From an uncultured Eubacteriales bacterium (GTDB taxonomy: Bacteria; Bacillota; Clostridia; Christensenellales; UBA1242), in the NCBI GenBank assembly GCA_949878485.1, contig CATLAM010000004.1, positions 55,868 through 119,867 of the forward strand: 64,000 nucleotides of DNA. The letters run 5' to 3'. The notes beneath the pieces were generated by a model. The model was not told the origin of the DNA. It saw nothing but the letters and a program-made list of their open reading frames with translations, and ran no database searches. The position numbers and the translations under genes were made by a program. This document shows, one piece after another, positions 41,717 through 51,527 of the stretch (position 1 is the first letter of the stretch; each line of letters begins with the position of its first letter).

Positions 41717-42340
41717 ATGGATTCAAATGTTGTTATGAATGGTCTTGATGTGATGTATCAAGACGCCGAATGTGAATTGAAAAGTAACACACCTTTTGAA
41801 ACATTGGTGGCAGTTATTTTGTCTGCTCAATGCACTGATAAGCGTGTGAACATGGTGACACAAGAACTTTTCAAAACTCACAATAAGCCAGAAGATTTTG
41901 CGTCCATGCCAATCGAAGAATTGGAACAGAGAATTCACTCTTGTGGGTTCTATCACAATAAAGCAAAATCAATAAAGTCCGCAAGTCGTGACATTATTGA
42001 CAGATTTGGTGGAGAAGTTCCAAGTAATTTTGATGATTTGACATCTCTTGCTGGGGTGGGAAGAAAAACAGCAAATGTTGTTTTGGCTGTTGCTTTTCAT
42101 GGTGATGCATTGGCGGTTGACACTCATGTGCTTAGAGTTTCAAACAGACTTGGGCTTGTGAAAACAGAAAATCCAAATGTTTGTGAAGACAATTTAAAAT
42201 TGTTATTTCCAAAAGAAAAATGGTCAAAATTACATTATCAAATGGTTTTGTTTGGAAGATATACTTGCAAGGCAATTAAGCCAGAATGCGAAAACTGCGT
42301 TTTCAACAGAGAATGTCCAAACAGTCGTGACCTGCGCTGA
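41717..42340 (+). CDS. nth: Endonuclease III
   Basis: 207 residues. Bifunctional glycosylase/AP lyase for oxidised pyrimidines. The helix-hairpin-helix LTSLAGVGRKTANVVL carries catalytic Lys, VDTHVLRVSNRLG carries catalytic Asp, and the C-terminal iron-sulfur loop is C-x6-C-x2-C-x5-C (CKAIKPECENCVFNREC). AAGGAG precedes the ATG. Located between lysS and obg. Confidence 0.95.
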   Translation: MDSNVVMNGLDVMYQDAECELKSNTPFETLVAVILSAQCTDKRVNMVTQELFKTHNKPEDFASMPIEELEQRIHSCGFYHNKAKSIKSASRDIIDRFGGEVPSNFDDLTSLAGVGRKTANVVLAVAFHGDALAVDTHVLRVSNRLGLVKTENPNVCEDNLKLLFPKEKWSKLHYQMVLFGRYTCKAIKPECENCVFNRECPNSRDLR

Positions 42341-42465
42341 AACTCGGCTTGCATTTGCAAGCGCTCGGAAATCGCTTGGTCACTCCTTCTCGCACCAAAC
42401 GAAAATCTCAGCAAGGCTTGGCGATTTTGTGCGACTCTCTTGCGAAGTTGGTGCGTTGGAGTTTT
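42341..42465. other. GC-rich, highly structured intergenic element
   Basis: This stretch between nth and obg is clearly richer in G/C than its surroundings and full of inverted repeats: GCTTGC/GCAAGC (42347-42362), AAATCGC (42369-42375) with GCGATTT (42421-42427), CGCACCAA (42391-42398) with TTGGTGCG (42448-42455), and AACTC (42341-42345) with GAGTT (42459-42463). No convincing reading frame or terminator T run. It may be a structured RNA, a leader of obg or a mobile repeat remnant. Confidence 0.45.
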
Positions 42466-42492
42466 AATTAAAAAAATAAAAAGGAAGTTGAA

Positions 42493-43764
42493 ATGTTTCT
42501 GGATAGAGTTAAGATTTTTATAAAGGCTGGAAATGGCGGAAAGGGTTCTGCTTCTTTTTTGCGTAATGCTATGACGGCAAATGGTGGGCCTGATGGTGGT
42601 GATGGTGGTCGTGGCGGTAATGTTGTTTTTGAAGCAACTGACGACATAAACACACTTTACAGTTTTCGATTTAAAAAGAAATTTGTTGCCGAAAATGGAG
42701 AAGATGGGCATCAAAAAAATCAGACTGGCAAAAGTGGAAAAGATGAAATAATAAGAGTGCCAACAGGAACAGTTTTAATCAATCCAAAAACAGATAAAAT
42801 TATTGCTGACTTAAATGAAAACGGAGCAAAATTTGTTGCACTTAAAGGTGGCTATGGTGGACATGGTAATGCTTATTATAAATCATCCACAAGGCAAGCA
42901 CCAACTTTTTCTCAACTTGGAGAAGTTGTTGAAGGCAAAGAAGTTATTTTGGAACTTAAAACAATTGCTGATGTTGGGCTTGTAGGTTTTCCAAATGTTG
43001 GAAAGTCCACGCTTTTGTCCATTATTTCCAATGCCAATCCAAAGATTGCTAACTATCATTTCACAACAATCTTTCCAAATCTTGGGGTTTGTGAAGTTTT
43101 GGGGGAAACTTTTGTTGTTGCTGACATCCCTGGACTTATTGAAGGGGCAAGTGCAGGATTAGGTCTTGGACATTATTTCTTGAAACATGTTGAAAGAGTA
43201 AGACTTATTGTGCATTTGGTGGACATTTCTGAATGTGAAGGCAGAAATGCTGTTGAAGATTATCAAATCATCAATAACGAATTGGGGAATTATAGCAAAG
43301 AACTTGTTAAAACAAAACAAATCTTGGTGTTCTCAAAGTGTGACTTGTTGGATAAAGATGTTTTGGATGAAAAGATTAAAAATTTCACAGAAAAGGTTGG
43401 AATTAAAGAATATGTATGTCTTTCTTCTTACACTTTTAGTGGTGTGGAAGAATTGAAAAAGAAAATTTTAGAAGAACTGAAGAAAATTCCTAAAAAACCA
43501 CCACTTGAAGTGGAAGAATTTGATTTTGACAAAAAAGATTTCTCTTCTATGGACATAAAACGACATGATGATGGAAGTTTTGAAGTTTATGGTGGAAGAA
43601 TTGAATCTTTGGCAAGAGGTGTTGTGGTTTCTGACCAAAGATCACTTGCATATTTTCAAAGCAAGTTGCAAGAAATGGGTGTTATTGACATGCTTAAACA
43701 GCGTGGCTTAAAGCAAGGCGACACGGTTATTATTAAAGACATAACTTTTGAATATGTGGAATGA
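42493..43764 (+). CDS. obg: Obg/CgtA GTPase
   Basis: 423 residues. Ribosome-associated GTPase in 50S assembly and stress response, also tied to sporulation onset in Bacillus. The N-terminal glycine-rich Obg fold (about 1-157; FIKAGNGGKGSASFLR, NGGPDGGDGGRGGNV) precedes the G domain (G1 GFPNVGKST, switch II VADIPGLIEGA, G4 FSKCDL) and a C-terminal OCT domain (VYGGRIESLARGVVVSD onward). AAAAAGGAAG precedes the ATG. Confidence 0.96.
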   Translation: MFLDRVKIFIKAGNGGKGSASFLRNAMTANGGPDGGDGGRGGNVVFEATDDINTLYSFRFKKKFVAENGEDGHQKNQTGKSGKDEIIRVPTGTVLINPKTDKIIADLNENGAKFVALKGGYGGHGNAYYKSSTRQAPTFSQLGEVVEGKEVILELKTIADVGLVGFPNVGKSTLLSIISNANPKIANYHFTTIFPNLGVCEVLGETFVVADIPGLIEGASAGLGLGHYFLKHVERVRLIVHLVDISECEGRNAVEDYQIINNELGNYSKELVKTKQILVFSKCDLLDKDVLDEKIKNFTEKVGIKEYVCLSSYTFSGVEELKKKILEELKKIPKKPPLEVEEFDFDKKDFSSMDIKRHDDGSFEVYGGRIESLARGVVVSDQRSLAYFQSKLQEMGVIDMLKQRGLKQGDTVIIKDITFEYVE

Positions 43765-43803
43765 TAGTGAAAGATTTTTAATTTTGATTTAAAATTAGAT
43801 TTA

Positions 43804-43852
43804 AAACATATTGTAGTATTATGTAAGCATAACACCACAATATGTTGTGTTA
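43804..43852. repeat. Paired palindrome repeat, copy F
   Basis: Left half ACATATTGTAGTATTATG (43806-43823), then TAAG, then GCATAACACCACAATATG with TTGTG on the right (43828-43849). Core CACAATATGTTGTG is centred at 43842.5; spacing to the left element is about 34 bp. It lies just before the yhbY ribosome-binding site. Confidence 0.72.
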
Positions 43853-43864
43853 AAAGGAAGATTT

Positions 43865-44161
43865 ATGATTACAACTAAACAAAGAGCGTTTTTAAGAGCA
43901 ATGGGTAATGCACTTGACCCAGTTATGCAAATTGGCAAAGAAGGTTTAACCGAAAATGTTTTAGAGAGCATTAATCTTTTGTTGGAAGCAAGAGAACTTG
44001 CCAAGTTTAAGATGTTGAAAAACTGTGATGCAGACCCAAAAATTCTTGCAAATGAAATTGCAAAACAGATTGGTGCAGAAGTTGTGCAAGTGATTGGAAA
44101 CATTTTTATTTTATATAAAAAATCTACTCGAAAAAATTTTAGACACATTGAATTGCCTTAA
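43865..44161 (+). CDS. yhbY: YhbY-type RNA-binding (CRM domain) protein
   Basis: 98 residues. CRM-domain protein associated with pre-50S ribosomes. Family features: LTTKQRAFLRAMGNALDPVMQIGKEG at the start (here ITTKQ), the helix FKMLKNC, and VQVIGNIFILYKKS near the end (usual GR-x-LVLYR). Start ATG 43865 follows AAAAGGAAG; ATG 43847 is within the repeat. Close to obg, as in many Bacillota. Confidence 0.9.
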   Translation: MITTKQRAFLRAMGNALDPVMQIGKEGLTENVLESINLLLEARELAKFKMLKNCDADPKILANEIAKQIGAEVVQVIGNIFILYKKSTRKNFRHIELP

Positions 44162-44183
44162 TTTGTGGATAATGGAGTAACAG

Positions 44184-44687
44184 ATGAAAGTTGTTTTGTT
44201 TTATGGAACAGAGTGCGACGAAAACACTGCTTGGATTCCTTGGTTTAAGTCCAAATTGGAAGAAAGTGGGATTAAGTTCATTATTCCTAATTTGCCAACA
44301 CCAGAAAATCAAACTTATAAAAATTGGTCTGATATTGCTGAAAAAATTGAAATTAATTCTGATGATGTTGTGATTGGTTGGTCTACTGGGGCAATTTTTG
44401 CAGTTAGATTTTTGTTTGAACACAAATTAAGAGTCAAAAAACTTATTCTAATAAGCGGTTTCAATAATTATATAGGCAATGTTCCTAAGGTCGACAACAT
44501 TAATAAAGACTTTTTTATGAAATCACTTGAAGAAGCAAACACAGTTGCCAATCAAATTGTTTGTTTTAAAAGTGATGATGACCCTTTTATTACTCAAAAT
44601 GCCTTAAATTCGTTTGCAAGCGATTTGAAAGCACAACTTAAAAACATAGCGGGGGGGGACATTTCAACCTTGCGTCAGGCTATGTGA
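44184..44687 (+). CDS. RBBP9/YdeN-family serine hydrolase, frameshifted at a G8 tract
   Basis: The open frame encodes 167 residues of a small alpha/beta hydrolase. The nucleophile is in IGWSTGAIFAV (G-x-S-x-G) and an Asp in KSDDDPF fits the triad. The frame then runs through eight Gs (44651-44658) and ends at DISTLRQAM. With one extra G it continues GHFNLASGYVKFEELL to TAA 44726-44728, giving the family's catalytic His (GHFN) and normal C-terminus. So this allele lacks the catalytic His. It is either a phase-variable gene in the OFF state or a base-count error at the homopolymer. GGAG precedes the ATG. Confidence 0.85.
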   Translation: MKVVLFYGTECDENTAWIPWFKSKLEESGIKFIIPNLPTPENQTYKNWSDIAEKIEINSDDVVIGWSTGAIFAVRFLFEHKLRVKKLILISGFNNYIGNVPKVDNINKDFFMKSLEEANTVANQIVCFKSDDDPFITQNALNSFASDLKAQLKNIAGGDISTLRQAM

Positions 44688-44728
44688 AATTTGAAGAATT
44701 ATTGTCGGAAATTTTTACAGAGATATAA
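44651..44728 (+). other. G8 slippage tract and out-of-frame C-terminus of the hydrolase
   Basis: G run at 44651-44658, then 70 bases coding in the +1 frame for GHFNLASGYVKFEELLSEIF and four more residues before TAA. Nine (or six) Gs would join it to the upstream frame; eight truncate the protein. Confidence 0.85.
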
Positions 44729-44752
44729 TATTATAATTATATTAAATAGGTT

Positions 44753-45415
44753 ATGGAAAAGGATTTTTTAAAACAAAAGAAAGTTAATTTTAAGAAACTT
44801 ATAAAGTTTGGATTTATCAAAAATAAAAACGAATATTTTTATTCGACTCATATTTTTGATAATCAATTTTTACTTAATATTATAATTTCCAATGATGAAG
44901 ATTTAAAAACAGAACTTATTGACCTTGAAACTAATGAATTATATTTTTTGCATCTTACTGATTCAACTGGAGAGTTTGTAGGTAAGGTTAGGGAAGAATA
45001 TTTGCAAGTTTTAAAGAATGTTTCCAATTATTGTTTTGAAAAAGATGTTTTTAAAAACAAACAGACAAAAAGAATTATTGAATATGTTGACAATACATAT
45101 AATGACAATCTAGAATTTTTATGGGAAAAGTTTTCAGAAAACGCAATTTGGCGTAGAAAAGATAATCAAAAATGGTATGGTGTTTTGTTGATTATTTCTA
45201 AAAGAAAACTTGGTTTTGACAGTGATGAAAAAGTGGAAATTATTGATGTAAGAGCGGATCCCGAAAAGATTTCTGAGATGGTGGATGATAAAACAATATT
45301 TAAAGGTTATCACATGAATAAAAAACATTGGATAACTATAATTCTTGATAATGAGTTTAATGATGAATTCATTTATGAGTTGATTGACAAAAGTTATGAA
45401 CTTGCTTTGAAATAA
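44753..45415 (+). CDS. MmcQ/YjbR-family protein with N-terminal extension
   Basis: 220 residues. The C-terminal 100 match the MmcQ/YjbR (CyaY-like fold) family: FSENAIWRRKDNQKWYGVLL, VEIIDVRADPEKI, FKGYHMNKKHWITIIL and IYELIDKSYELAL. The N-terminal 100 residues (FKKLIKFGFIKNKNEYFYSTHIF) look like a second small domain often seen before it in Firmicutes. DNA-binding has been suggested for the fold, but the function is unknown. A weak AGG lies before the ATG, which is 24 bp after the in-frame stop of the hydrolase's ON form. Confidence 0.8.
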   Translation: MEKDFLKQKKVNFKKLIKFGFIKNKNEYFYSTHIFDNQFLLNIIISNDEDLKTELIDLETNELYFLHLTDSTGEFVGKVREEYLQVLKNVSNYCFEKDVFKNKQTKRIIEYVDNTYNDNLEFLWEKFSENAIWRRKDNQKWYGVLLIISKRKLGFDSDEKVEIIDVRADPEKISEMVDDKTIFKGYHMNKKHWITIILDNEFNDEFIYELIDKSYELALK

Positions 45416-45422
45416 TTTGTAA

Positions 45423-46271
45423 TTATAATATATCACTGTTATTTTTGACATTAAAATATGGATTAAATTGTGACAGTATTGCAAAGACAACAAGTAATGA
45501 TGCGATTATGCAATAATAAAGGCTGGCTCTGACAAACAGGCTGGCAAACACAAGAATAAAGGCAGAAAAAAGATAGCCCTTTGTTCTTTTTTTATTGAAA
45601 GAATAAGCCAAAAAATCTTTAAACATCATCTTCTTTTCTTTGCTGTATTCAATTGTGATTTCTGGGAAATAGTCGTAATTTTTATAAAGTTTTTCATAAG
45701 TGTCGAATTGATTTAAAAGTAAAAATTTTTCTTTGAAATTATTACAAAATATACTTAAATTTTTATCGACTATTTCTTTGCAACAGATGATTACTTTGTC
45801 GGCTTTTTCGGACTTTATTTTGTTGTAGATTTCCATAAAGCGGGCATTATTAAGTCCAGCAAAAGAAAGGTCTAACCAAAGCACAGTTTTTGTTTTGTTT
45901 TCTGTTTCATTTATAACCAAATAGTTTTTGTGTTTGACGATGTTTTTGTGTCTTTTTGACGCCATTTTGACGAAATCATCAACAGGATTATTTTTGCAAG
46001 CCAAAGAGAAGAAGATGTTTTCAGCGTCTTCTTTTTCTTTAAGTTTCAAGCCAACTTTTTTGGTTTTGCTTCTTTTGAAAAGAAAGAGAATAAGCATGAT
46101 AAATCCGCTTATTAAAATTGCCAAAATAATTGACATGACAAATTTTCTGGTGAAATATCTCAGCCAGATAAATGAGATTAAGAACAACAAACAAAATTTT
46201 AAAAGTTCTTGGAAAATTAAACTGATTTTTCTCATATTTTGATTATTGCCAAATGTTTGGTGTTTAGACAT
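45423..46271 (-). CDS. Membrane protein, hypothetical
   Basis: 282 residues. Two hydrophobic helices near the N-terminus (LLKFCLLFLISFIWLRYF and SIILAILISGFIMLILFLF) are followed by a soluble domain of about 140 residues with alternating strands (KTVLWLDLSFAGLNN, KADKVIICCKE), then two more helices (YLFSAFILVFASLFV, YYCIIASLLVVFAIL). The soluble part recalls restriction-endonuclease-like or Rossmann-like domains but no catalytic set was seen. A TTG start at 46286 is possible; ATG 46271 is chosen. No clear Shine-Dalgarno. It is divergent from rsfS. Confidence 0.65.
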   Translation of the reverse strand: MSKHQTFGNNQNMRKISLIFQELLKFCLLFLISFIWLRYFTRKFVMSIILAILISGFIMLILFLFKRSKTKKVGLKLKEKEDAENIFFSLACKNNPVDDFVKMASKRHKNIVKHKNYLVINETENKTKTVLWLDLSFAGLNNARFMEIYNKIKSEKADKVIICCKEIVDKNLSIFCNNFKEKFLLLNQFDTYEKLYKNYDYFPEITIEYSKEKKMMFKDFLAYSFNKKRTKGYLFSAFILVFASLFVRASLYYCIIASLLVVFAILSQFNPYFNVKNNSDIL

Positions 46272-46279
46272 AAAAAGTC

Positions 46280-46309
46280 TTGACAAATATATTTAAGGTT
46301 TGATAAAAT
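46280..46309 (+). promoter_or_regulatory. Promoter of rsfS (leaderless type)
   Basis: TTGACA (46280-46285), 18-nt spacer, TAAAAT (46304-46309), then only six bases to the ATG. Confidence 0.72.
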
Positions 46310-46315
46310 TTATTT

Positions 46316-46630
46316 ATGAACAAAAATGTGCAGGCACTTGTAAAACTTTTGCAAGACAACAAAATTAAAAACATATCGGTTTATGAAATATCTTCTGAAG
46401 GCGAAGGAAGATATGTTATTTTGACAACTTCAAATAAAGTGGCTGACAGCAAAAAGATGGCTGACATAATTGTGGAAAAATATAATTATGCTGGAAAGGT
46501 GGAAGGTTATTTTAAAGGCGAATGGATTGTCTTTGATTTCCAAAATGTGACGCTCCACATTTTCTTGCCTAAAGTAAGGGAAAAATATAATCTTGACAAA
46601 CTTTATAAGCCAAGCAAAATTTCAATTTAA
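46316..46630 (+). CDS. rsfS: Ribosomal silencing factor RsfS (Iojap family)
   Basis: 104 residues. Binds ribosomal protein L14 and blocks subunit joining during starvation. Typical points are DNKIKNISVYEIS (usual A-x-DI-x-V-x-D), the central VILTTSNKVADSKKMADIIVEK and the C-terminal GEWIVFDFQNVTLHIFLPKVREKYNLDKLY. The ATG sits six bases after a TAAAAT -10 box and there is no Shine-Dalgarno, so it should be leaderless. A terminator follows. Confidence 0.9.
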   Translation: MNKNVQALVKLLQDNKIKNISVYEISSEGEGRYVILTTSNKVADSKKMADIIVEKYNYAGKVEGYFKGEWIVFDFQNVTLHIFLPKVREKYNLDKLYKPSKISI

Positions 46631-46641
46631 ATATTTTTTAG

Positions 46642-46670
46642 AAAACAAAGAAATTTACTTTGTTTTTTTT
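46642..46670 (+). terminator. Terminator of rsfS
   Basis: Stem AAAACAAAG / CTTTGTTTT, loop AAATTTA, followed by T8. Confidence 0.8.
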
Positions 46671-46703
46671 AATTTTTGGGTTATAATTTCATTAGGTGAA
46701 TGT

Positions 46704-47132
46704 ATGATTGAAATTTGCTTTATTTGCACTGGAAACACTTGTCGCTCTGTTATGGCAGAACGCATTGCAAAAAAAATGGCTAAATCTAAAAAAATTAAGG
46801 ATGTAAAGTTTTCATCTGCTGGTGTTCGTGCAAATGGTGAAAACATAACTAAGGGAGCTGTTTTTGCTTTAAAGAAACTTGGTTATGATTCGCGGAAAAG
46901 AAAAAGCGTTCAATTGAAAAATGTCAAGCCAAATGTTGTTTATGTAACGGTGACAAACGATCACAAAAAGTTTGTGGATTCCAAAAGAGTTTTAAGTTTT
47001 GAAGATTTGGCTGGTAAAGTTTGTGACCCTTATGGACAAGGCATGGATGTTTATGAAACTACGGCAAGACAAATTGAAAAAAATGTTGAGATGTTGTTAA
47101 ATAAAATTGAAAATTTGAGAGGTGTGGAATGA
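46704..47132 (+). CDS. Low-molecular-weight phosphatase, YwlE-type arginine phosphatase
   Basis: 142 residues. The P-loop C-x5-R-S is CTGNTCRS at 8-15 and the general acid Asp is in CDPYGQGMDVYE. The Thr inside the P-loop (residue 12) equals the Thr that gives Bacillus YwlE its preference for phosphoarginine, so this is more likely a protein arginine phosphatase than a tyrosine phosphatase. It overlaps rpiB by four bases, as with ywlE-ywlF. TAGGTGA is the likely ribosome site before ATG 46704; longer frames from 46593 cross the rsfS terminator. Confidence 0.88.
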   Translation: MIEICFICTGNTCRSVMAERIAKKMAKSKKIKDVKFSSAGVRANGENITKGAVFALKKLGYDSRKRKSVQLKNVKPNVVYVTVTNDHKKFVDSKRVLSFEDLAGKVCDPYGQGMDVYETTARQIEKNVEMLLNKIENLRGVE

Positions 47133-47556
47133 TTATTATGGCAAGTGACCACAGAGGTTACACTTTAAAAGAAGAATTGAAAACATTTTTCAATCAAGAA
47201 AACATAATCACAATTGATGTCGGTACTTACAGTAAAGAGCCAGTTGATTATCCAGATTTTGCCAAACTTGGAATTGACAAAATTTTGAAAGATAAAAACA
47301 ATGTGGGGATTTTTATTTGTGGAACAGGAAATGGCATGGCAATGGCTTGCAACAGAAATTCCAAAATTCGTGCTGCTCTTTGTTTTAATGAAAAAATCGC
47401 CATGCTTACCAGAAAAGACAATGACGCAAATGTTTGTTGCTTGCCAGCATCAATAAAAAAGCGTAAGGCAATTAAGATTGTTAAAGTTTTTCTTACCACA
47501 AGTTTTGAAGGTGGCAGACACGCAAGAAGAATTAAGAAAATTTCAGGAGATGACAA

Positions 47557-47560
<4 letters not shown>
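47129..47560 (+). CDS. rpiB: Ribose-5-phosphate isomerase B
   Basis: 143 residues. Interconverts ribose 5-phosphate and ribulose 5-phosphate in the pentose phosphate pathway. ASDHRGYTLKEELK at the N-terminus, the catalytic Cys in GIFICGTGNGMAMACN (usual CGTGIGM) and CCLPASIK/EGGRHARRI near the C-terminus mark the family. The gene overlaps its neighbours by four bases on both sides (phosphatase before, membrane protein after), so the three are one operon. Confidence 0.95.
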
Positions 47561-49358
<1,798 letters not shown>

Positions 49359-49379
49359 CAGATTAAAAAAGGAAGAATA

Positions 49380-50342
49380 ATGAAAAATCAATTAAACAGA
49401 GAATTGATAACAGGCTTGAATGAAAGTGGAAATGATGAATTTTTAACTCGCACAAACGATTTAGTCTATGACATTGTGGCAAATGCTGTTTCTGACATTT
49501 CTTTCAAATCTCCATTTGTAAGACTTGATAAGTGCAGTCTTATTCCAGCCAATGAAATTGTTACTGGTGCAGTTTCTCAGTTGTCTGAATACACTTACTT
49601 TTTGGGTGTGGATAACACTCAGATTGAACTTAATTCCAAGAATAAAAAACATTTCTGGAAATATATTTGGACAGAATTTCGTGCTTCTTGGCGTATAAGC
49701 AACAAAAAGAAATATAAAAAACAAAAGAAAAATAAAAACCCAAACGAGATTGAAGTTAAGTCTGTGGAAAAATATGGAATTGGTGATTTTAAACATGACC
49801 TTATGCTTAAGATTGCCGATTATTTGCAAGAAAGTTCGCTTGTCTATGAGTTTCCAAGATATATTTCCATGATTGGAAATGAAGATTTTGGAACGAATGT
49901 TAAAGTAAACATTTTTGTTTGTTCTTATGATGCAAAACGCAATGTCTATAAACTTTATAAGGAAAATCGCAACAAATTTTTTGAAGTAGATTTTGGTAAA
50001 CGATTGGAAAACATTGAAGCCAAAACCAAAAGTTGTGGCGGTGCTTATTTAAGCATGATGAGAATTTTTAATGCATTATATTCGAAATCTTACAGCAAAA
50101 TCCCAAATCAAATTTTGCTTGAAAGTTTGATTTTCAATTGTCCAGACACTCTGTTTAATAACCAAGACATTTATATGACTTTCATTAATGTGGCAAATTT
50201 TATCAGAATGACAGTTCCACAAAAATTTGTGTCAATTTGTGATGAAAGCAGAAAATTTTTTGACGAACCACTTATAACTGAAAATGCTTCACAAGTCGAC
50301 TTTGGAAAGATTATTAATATGCTTGATAGATTTCAATATTAA
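49380..50342 (+). CDS. Hypothetical protein with a faint nucleotidyltransferase-like C-terminus
   Basis: 320 residues, no signal or membrane helix. The middle is strongly basic (SNKKKYKKQKKNKNPNEIEV, about 107-126), separating an N-terminal domain from a C-terminal one. In the latter, NRNKFFEVDFGKRLENIEAKTKSCGG and the helix IPNQILLESLIFNCPDTLF recall the helical half of OAS/CD-NTase-type nucleotidyltransferases, but I could not find the G-S...D-x-D catalytic motif in the N-terminal part. AAAAAAGGAAG precedes the ATG. Placed after gap and ending in a terminator. Treat the fold link as a weak guess. Confidence 0.6.
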   Translation: MKNQLNRELITGLNESGNDEFLTRTNDLVYDIVANAVSDISFKSPFVRLDKCSLIPANEIVTGAVSQLSEYTYFLGVDNTQIELNSKNKKHFWKYIWTEFRASWRISNKKKYKKQKKNKNPNEIEVKSVEKYGIGDFKHDLMLKIADYLQESSLVYEFPRYISMIGNEDFGTNVKVNIFVCSYDAKRNVYKLYKENRNKFFEVDFGKRLENIEAKTKSCGGAYLSMMRIFNALYSKSYSKIPNQILLESLIFNCPDTLFNNQDIYMTFINVANFIRMTVPQKFVSICDESRKFFDEPLITENASQVDFGKIINMLDRFQY

Positions 50343-50363
50343 AAGCCAATTTTGGCTTTTTTT
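50341..50363 (+). terminator. Terminator after the gap operon
   Basis: Stem AAAAGCCA / TGGCTTTT with loop ATTT and T7. Confidence 0.85.
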
Positions 50364-50422
50364 ATTTTGTTTATAGAATAATTTTTTGGTTTTTGCACAG
50401 CCTAATTGTAAGGGAGGGACAA

Positions 50423-50632
50423 ATGAAAGAAATTTGGATGGTCGTAGGTTTTGGTGCAGGACTTGTTACAGGTGCACTTTTGTATAAGCATTGTGAAGAT
50501 GCAAAGAAACTTGTAAACAAAGGCGAAAAAGCCGTTAAGCAAGAAGTGGAAAACTTGAAAGAAGTTGTTAAAACTGAAACCAAGAAAAAGCCTAAACAAA
50601 CTAAAAATAAAACCGCTTCAAAACAAGCGTAG
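50423..50632 (+). CDS. Small YtxH-like membrane protein
   Basis: 69 residues: one membrane helix near 4-22 (IWMVVGFGAGLVTGALLY, glycine-rich as in YtxH proteins) then an amphipathic Lys/Glu helix and a basic Thr/Lys tail. GGGAGGG precedes ATG 50423; an upstream in-frame ATG at 50393 lacks a site. YtxH-like proteins are general-stress membrane proteins of unknown function. Flanked by terminators on both sides, so it is monocistronic. Confidence 0.7.
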   Translation: MKEIWMVVGFGAGLVTGALLYKHCEDAKKLVNKGEKAVKQEVENLKEVVKTETKKKPKQTKNKTASKQA

Positions 50633-50640
50633 TCAAAATT

Positions 50641-50670
50641 AAAAGCAAGTCCATATGGGCTTGCTTTTTT
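50641..50670 (+). terminator. Terminator of the YtxH-like gene
   Basis: Stem AAAAGCAAGTCC / GGGCTTGCTTTT (one mismatch/wobble), loop ATAT, T6. Confidence 0.85.
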
Positions 50671-50674
50671 GATA

Positions 50675-50703
50675 TTGACTTATCGGCTAAGGTGTGTTAT
50701 TAT
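50675..50703 (+). promoter_or_regulatory. Promoter of the hypothetical gene at 50724
   Basis: TTGACT (50675-50680), 17-nt spacer, TATTAT (50698-50703). Confidence 0.7.
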
Positions 50704-50723
50704 ATACTTGAAAGGAAAATAAA

Positions 50724-51440
50724 ATGAATTACAAATTATATGATGAAAGCAATAAAAGTGATGATATATCCACAGAAAGAGATGCAGAAATCGCAAGATT
50801 ATTACGAATTGGAGAATATGAAGAATTACAAGCGTTTTTAAAAGAAGGAGAAGTTCTCCGACTTGCCAAAGTGGAACTGTTTAAAATAATAAATGTTTTT
50901 AATTCATCATATCGTCAACCAAACATTCAATTGCTTAATTTAAAAGCGTTGGAAAACGATGGTCTAACCAAACATGAAATATATGGGGAAAGTTTGAAAT
51001 TAAATTTTTTAGGTGCAGAAAGTTTTGTTCACCCAATTAAATTGTTTTTTCAATCTTCGGATGATCAGTTTATAAACAGTTTAAACGATTATGATTCTCG
51101 TAATAATAAATGCCGTGTCAACAGTTTTAAAATTGCCAACAATTTTGCAGATGAAAGTTCTGTTTTGACAGGTTTTATGTATGGATATTCAAACAAGAAC
51201 AAATATTTGCATTCTGTTGTAAAAGTCAATGTTAATGATAAGCAGGGAATTATAGATTCAACAATCAATTCTTTGATGTCAAAAGAATTATATGACAAAA
51301 TTACAGATTTTGAAGTTGTGACAGAAGTTCCTTCTTCCACAATAAAAAAAGATTTTGATTTGGTAAAAGGAAAAGAGATTGATTATAAAAATTATTTTCT
51401 TAACAGAGATGAATATATTGAAGAATTGAGAAGTAAATAA
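50724..51440 (+). CDS. Hypothetical protein
   Basis: 238 residues, acidic, soluble, no family recognised. The first 60 residues look helical (ERDAEIARLLRIGEYEELQAFL). The middle region has FLGAESFVHPIKLFFQS and KCRVNSFKIANNFADESSVLTGFMYGYSNKNKYLHSV, the latter with a mixed beta character. AAAGGAAAA precedes the ATG and a clear promoter lies upstream. No neighbour gives a hint of its role, since SRP RNA lies downstream on the other strand. Confidence 0.65.
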   Translation: MNYKLYDESNKSDDISTERDAEIARLLRIGEYEELQAFLKEGEVLRLAKVELFKIINVFNSSYRQPNIQLLNLKALENDGLTKHEIYGESLKLNFLGAESFVHPIKLFFQSSDDQFINSLNDYDSRNNKCRVNSFKIANNFADESSVLTGFMYGYSNKNKYLHSVVKVNVNDKQGIIDSTINSLMSKELYDKITDFEVVTEVPSSTIKKDFDLVKGKEIDYKNYFLNRDEYIEELRSK

Positions 51441-51527
51441 TCAAATTTGTTTCGAATTCACTTTTGCAGACTGATGTAATTTTGAGTTATAAAATTTCAT
51501 AACGATGCACAACAAAAATAAAAAATC

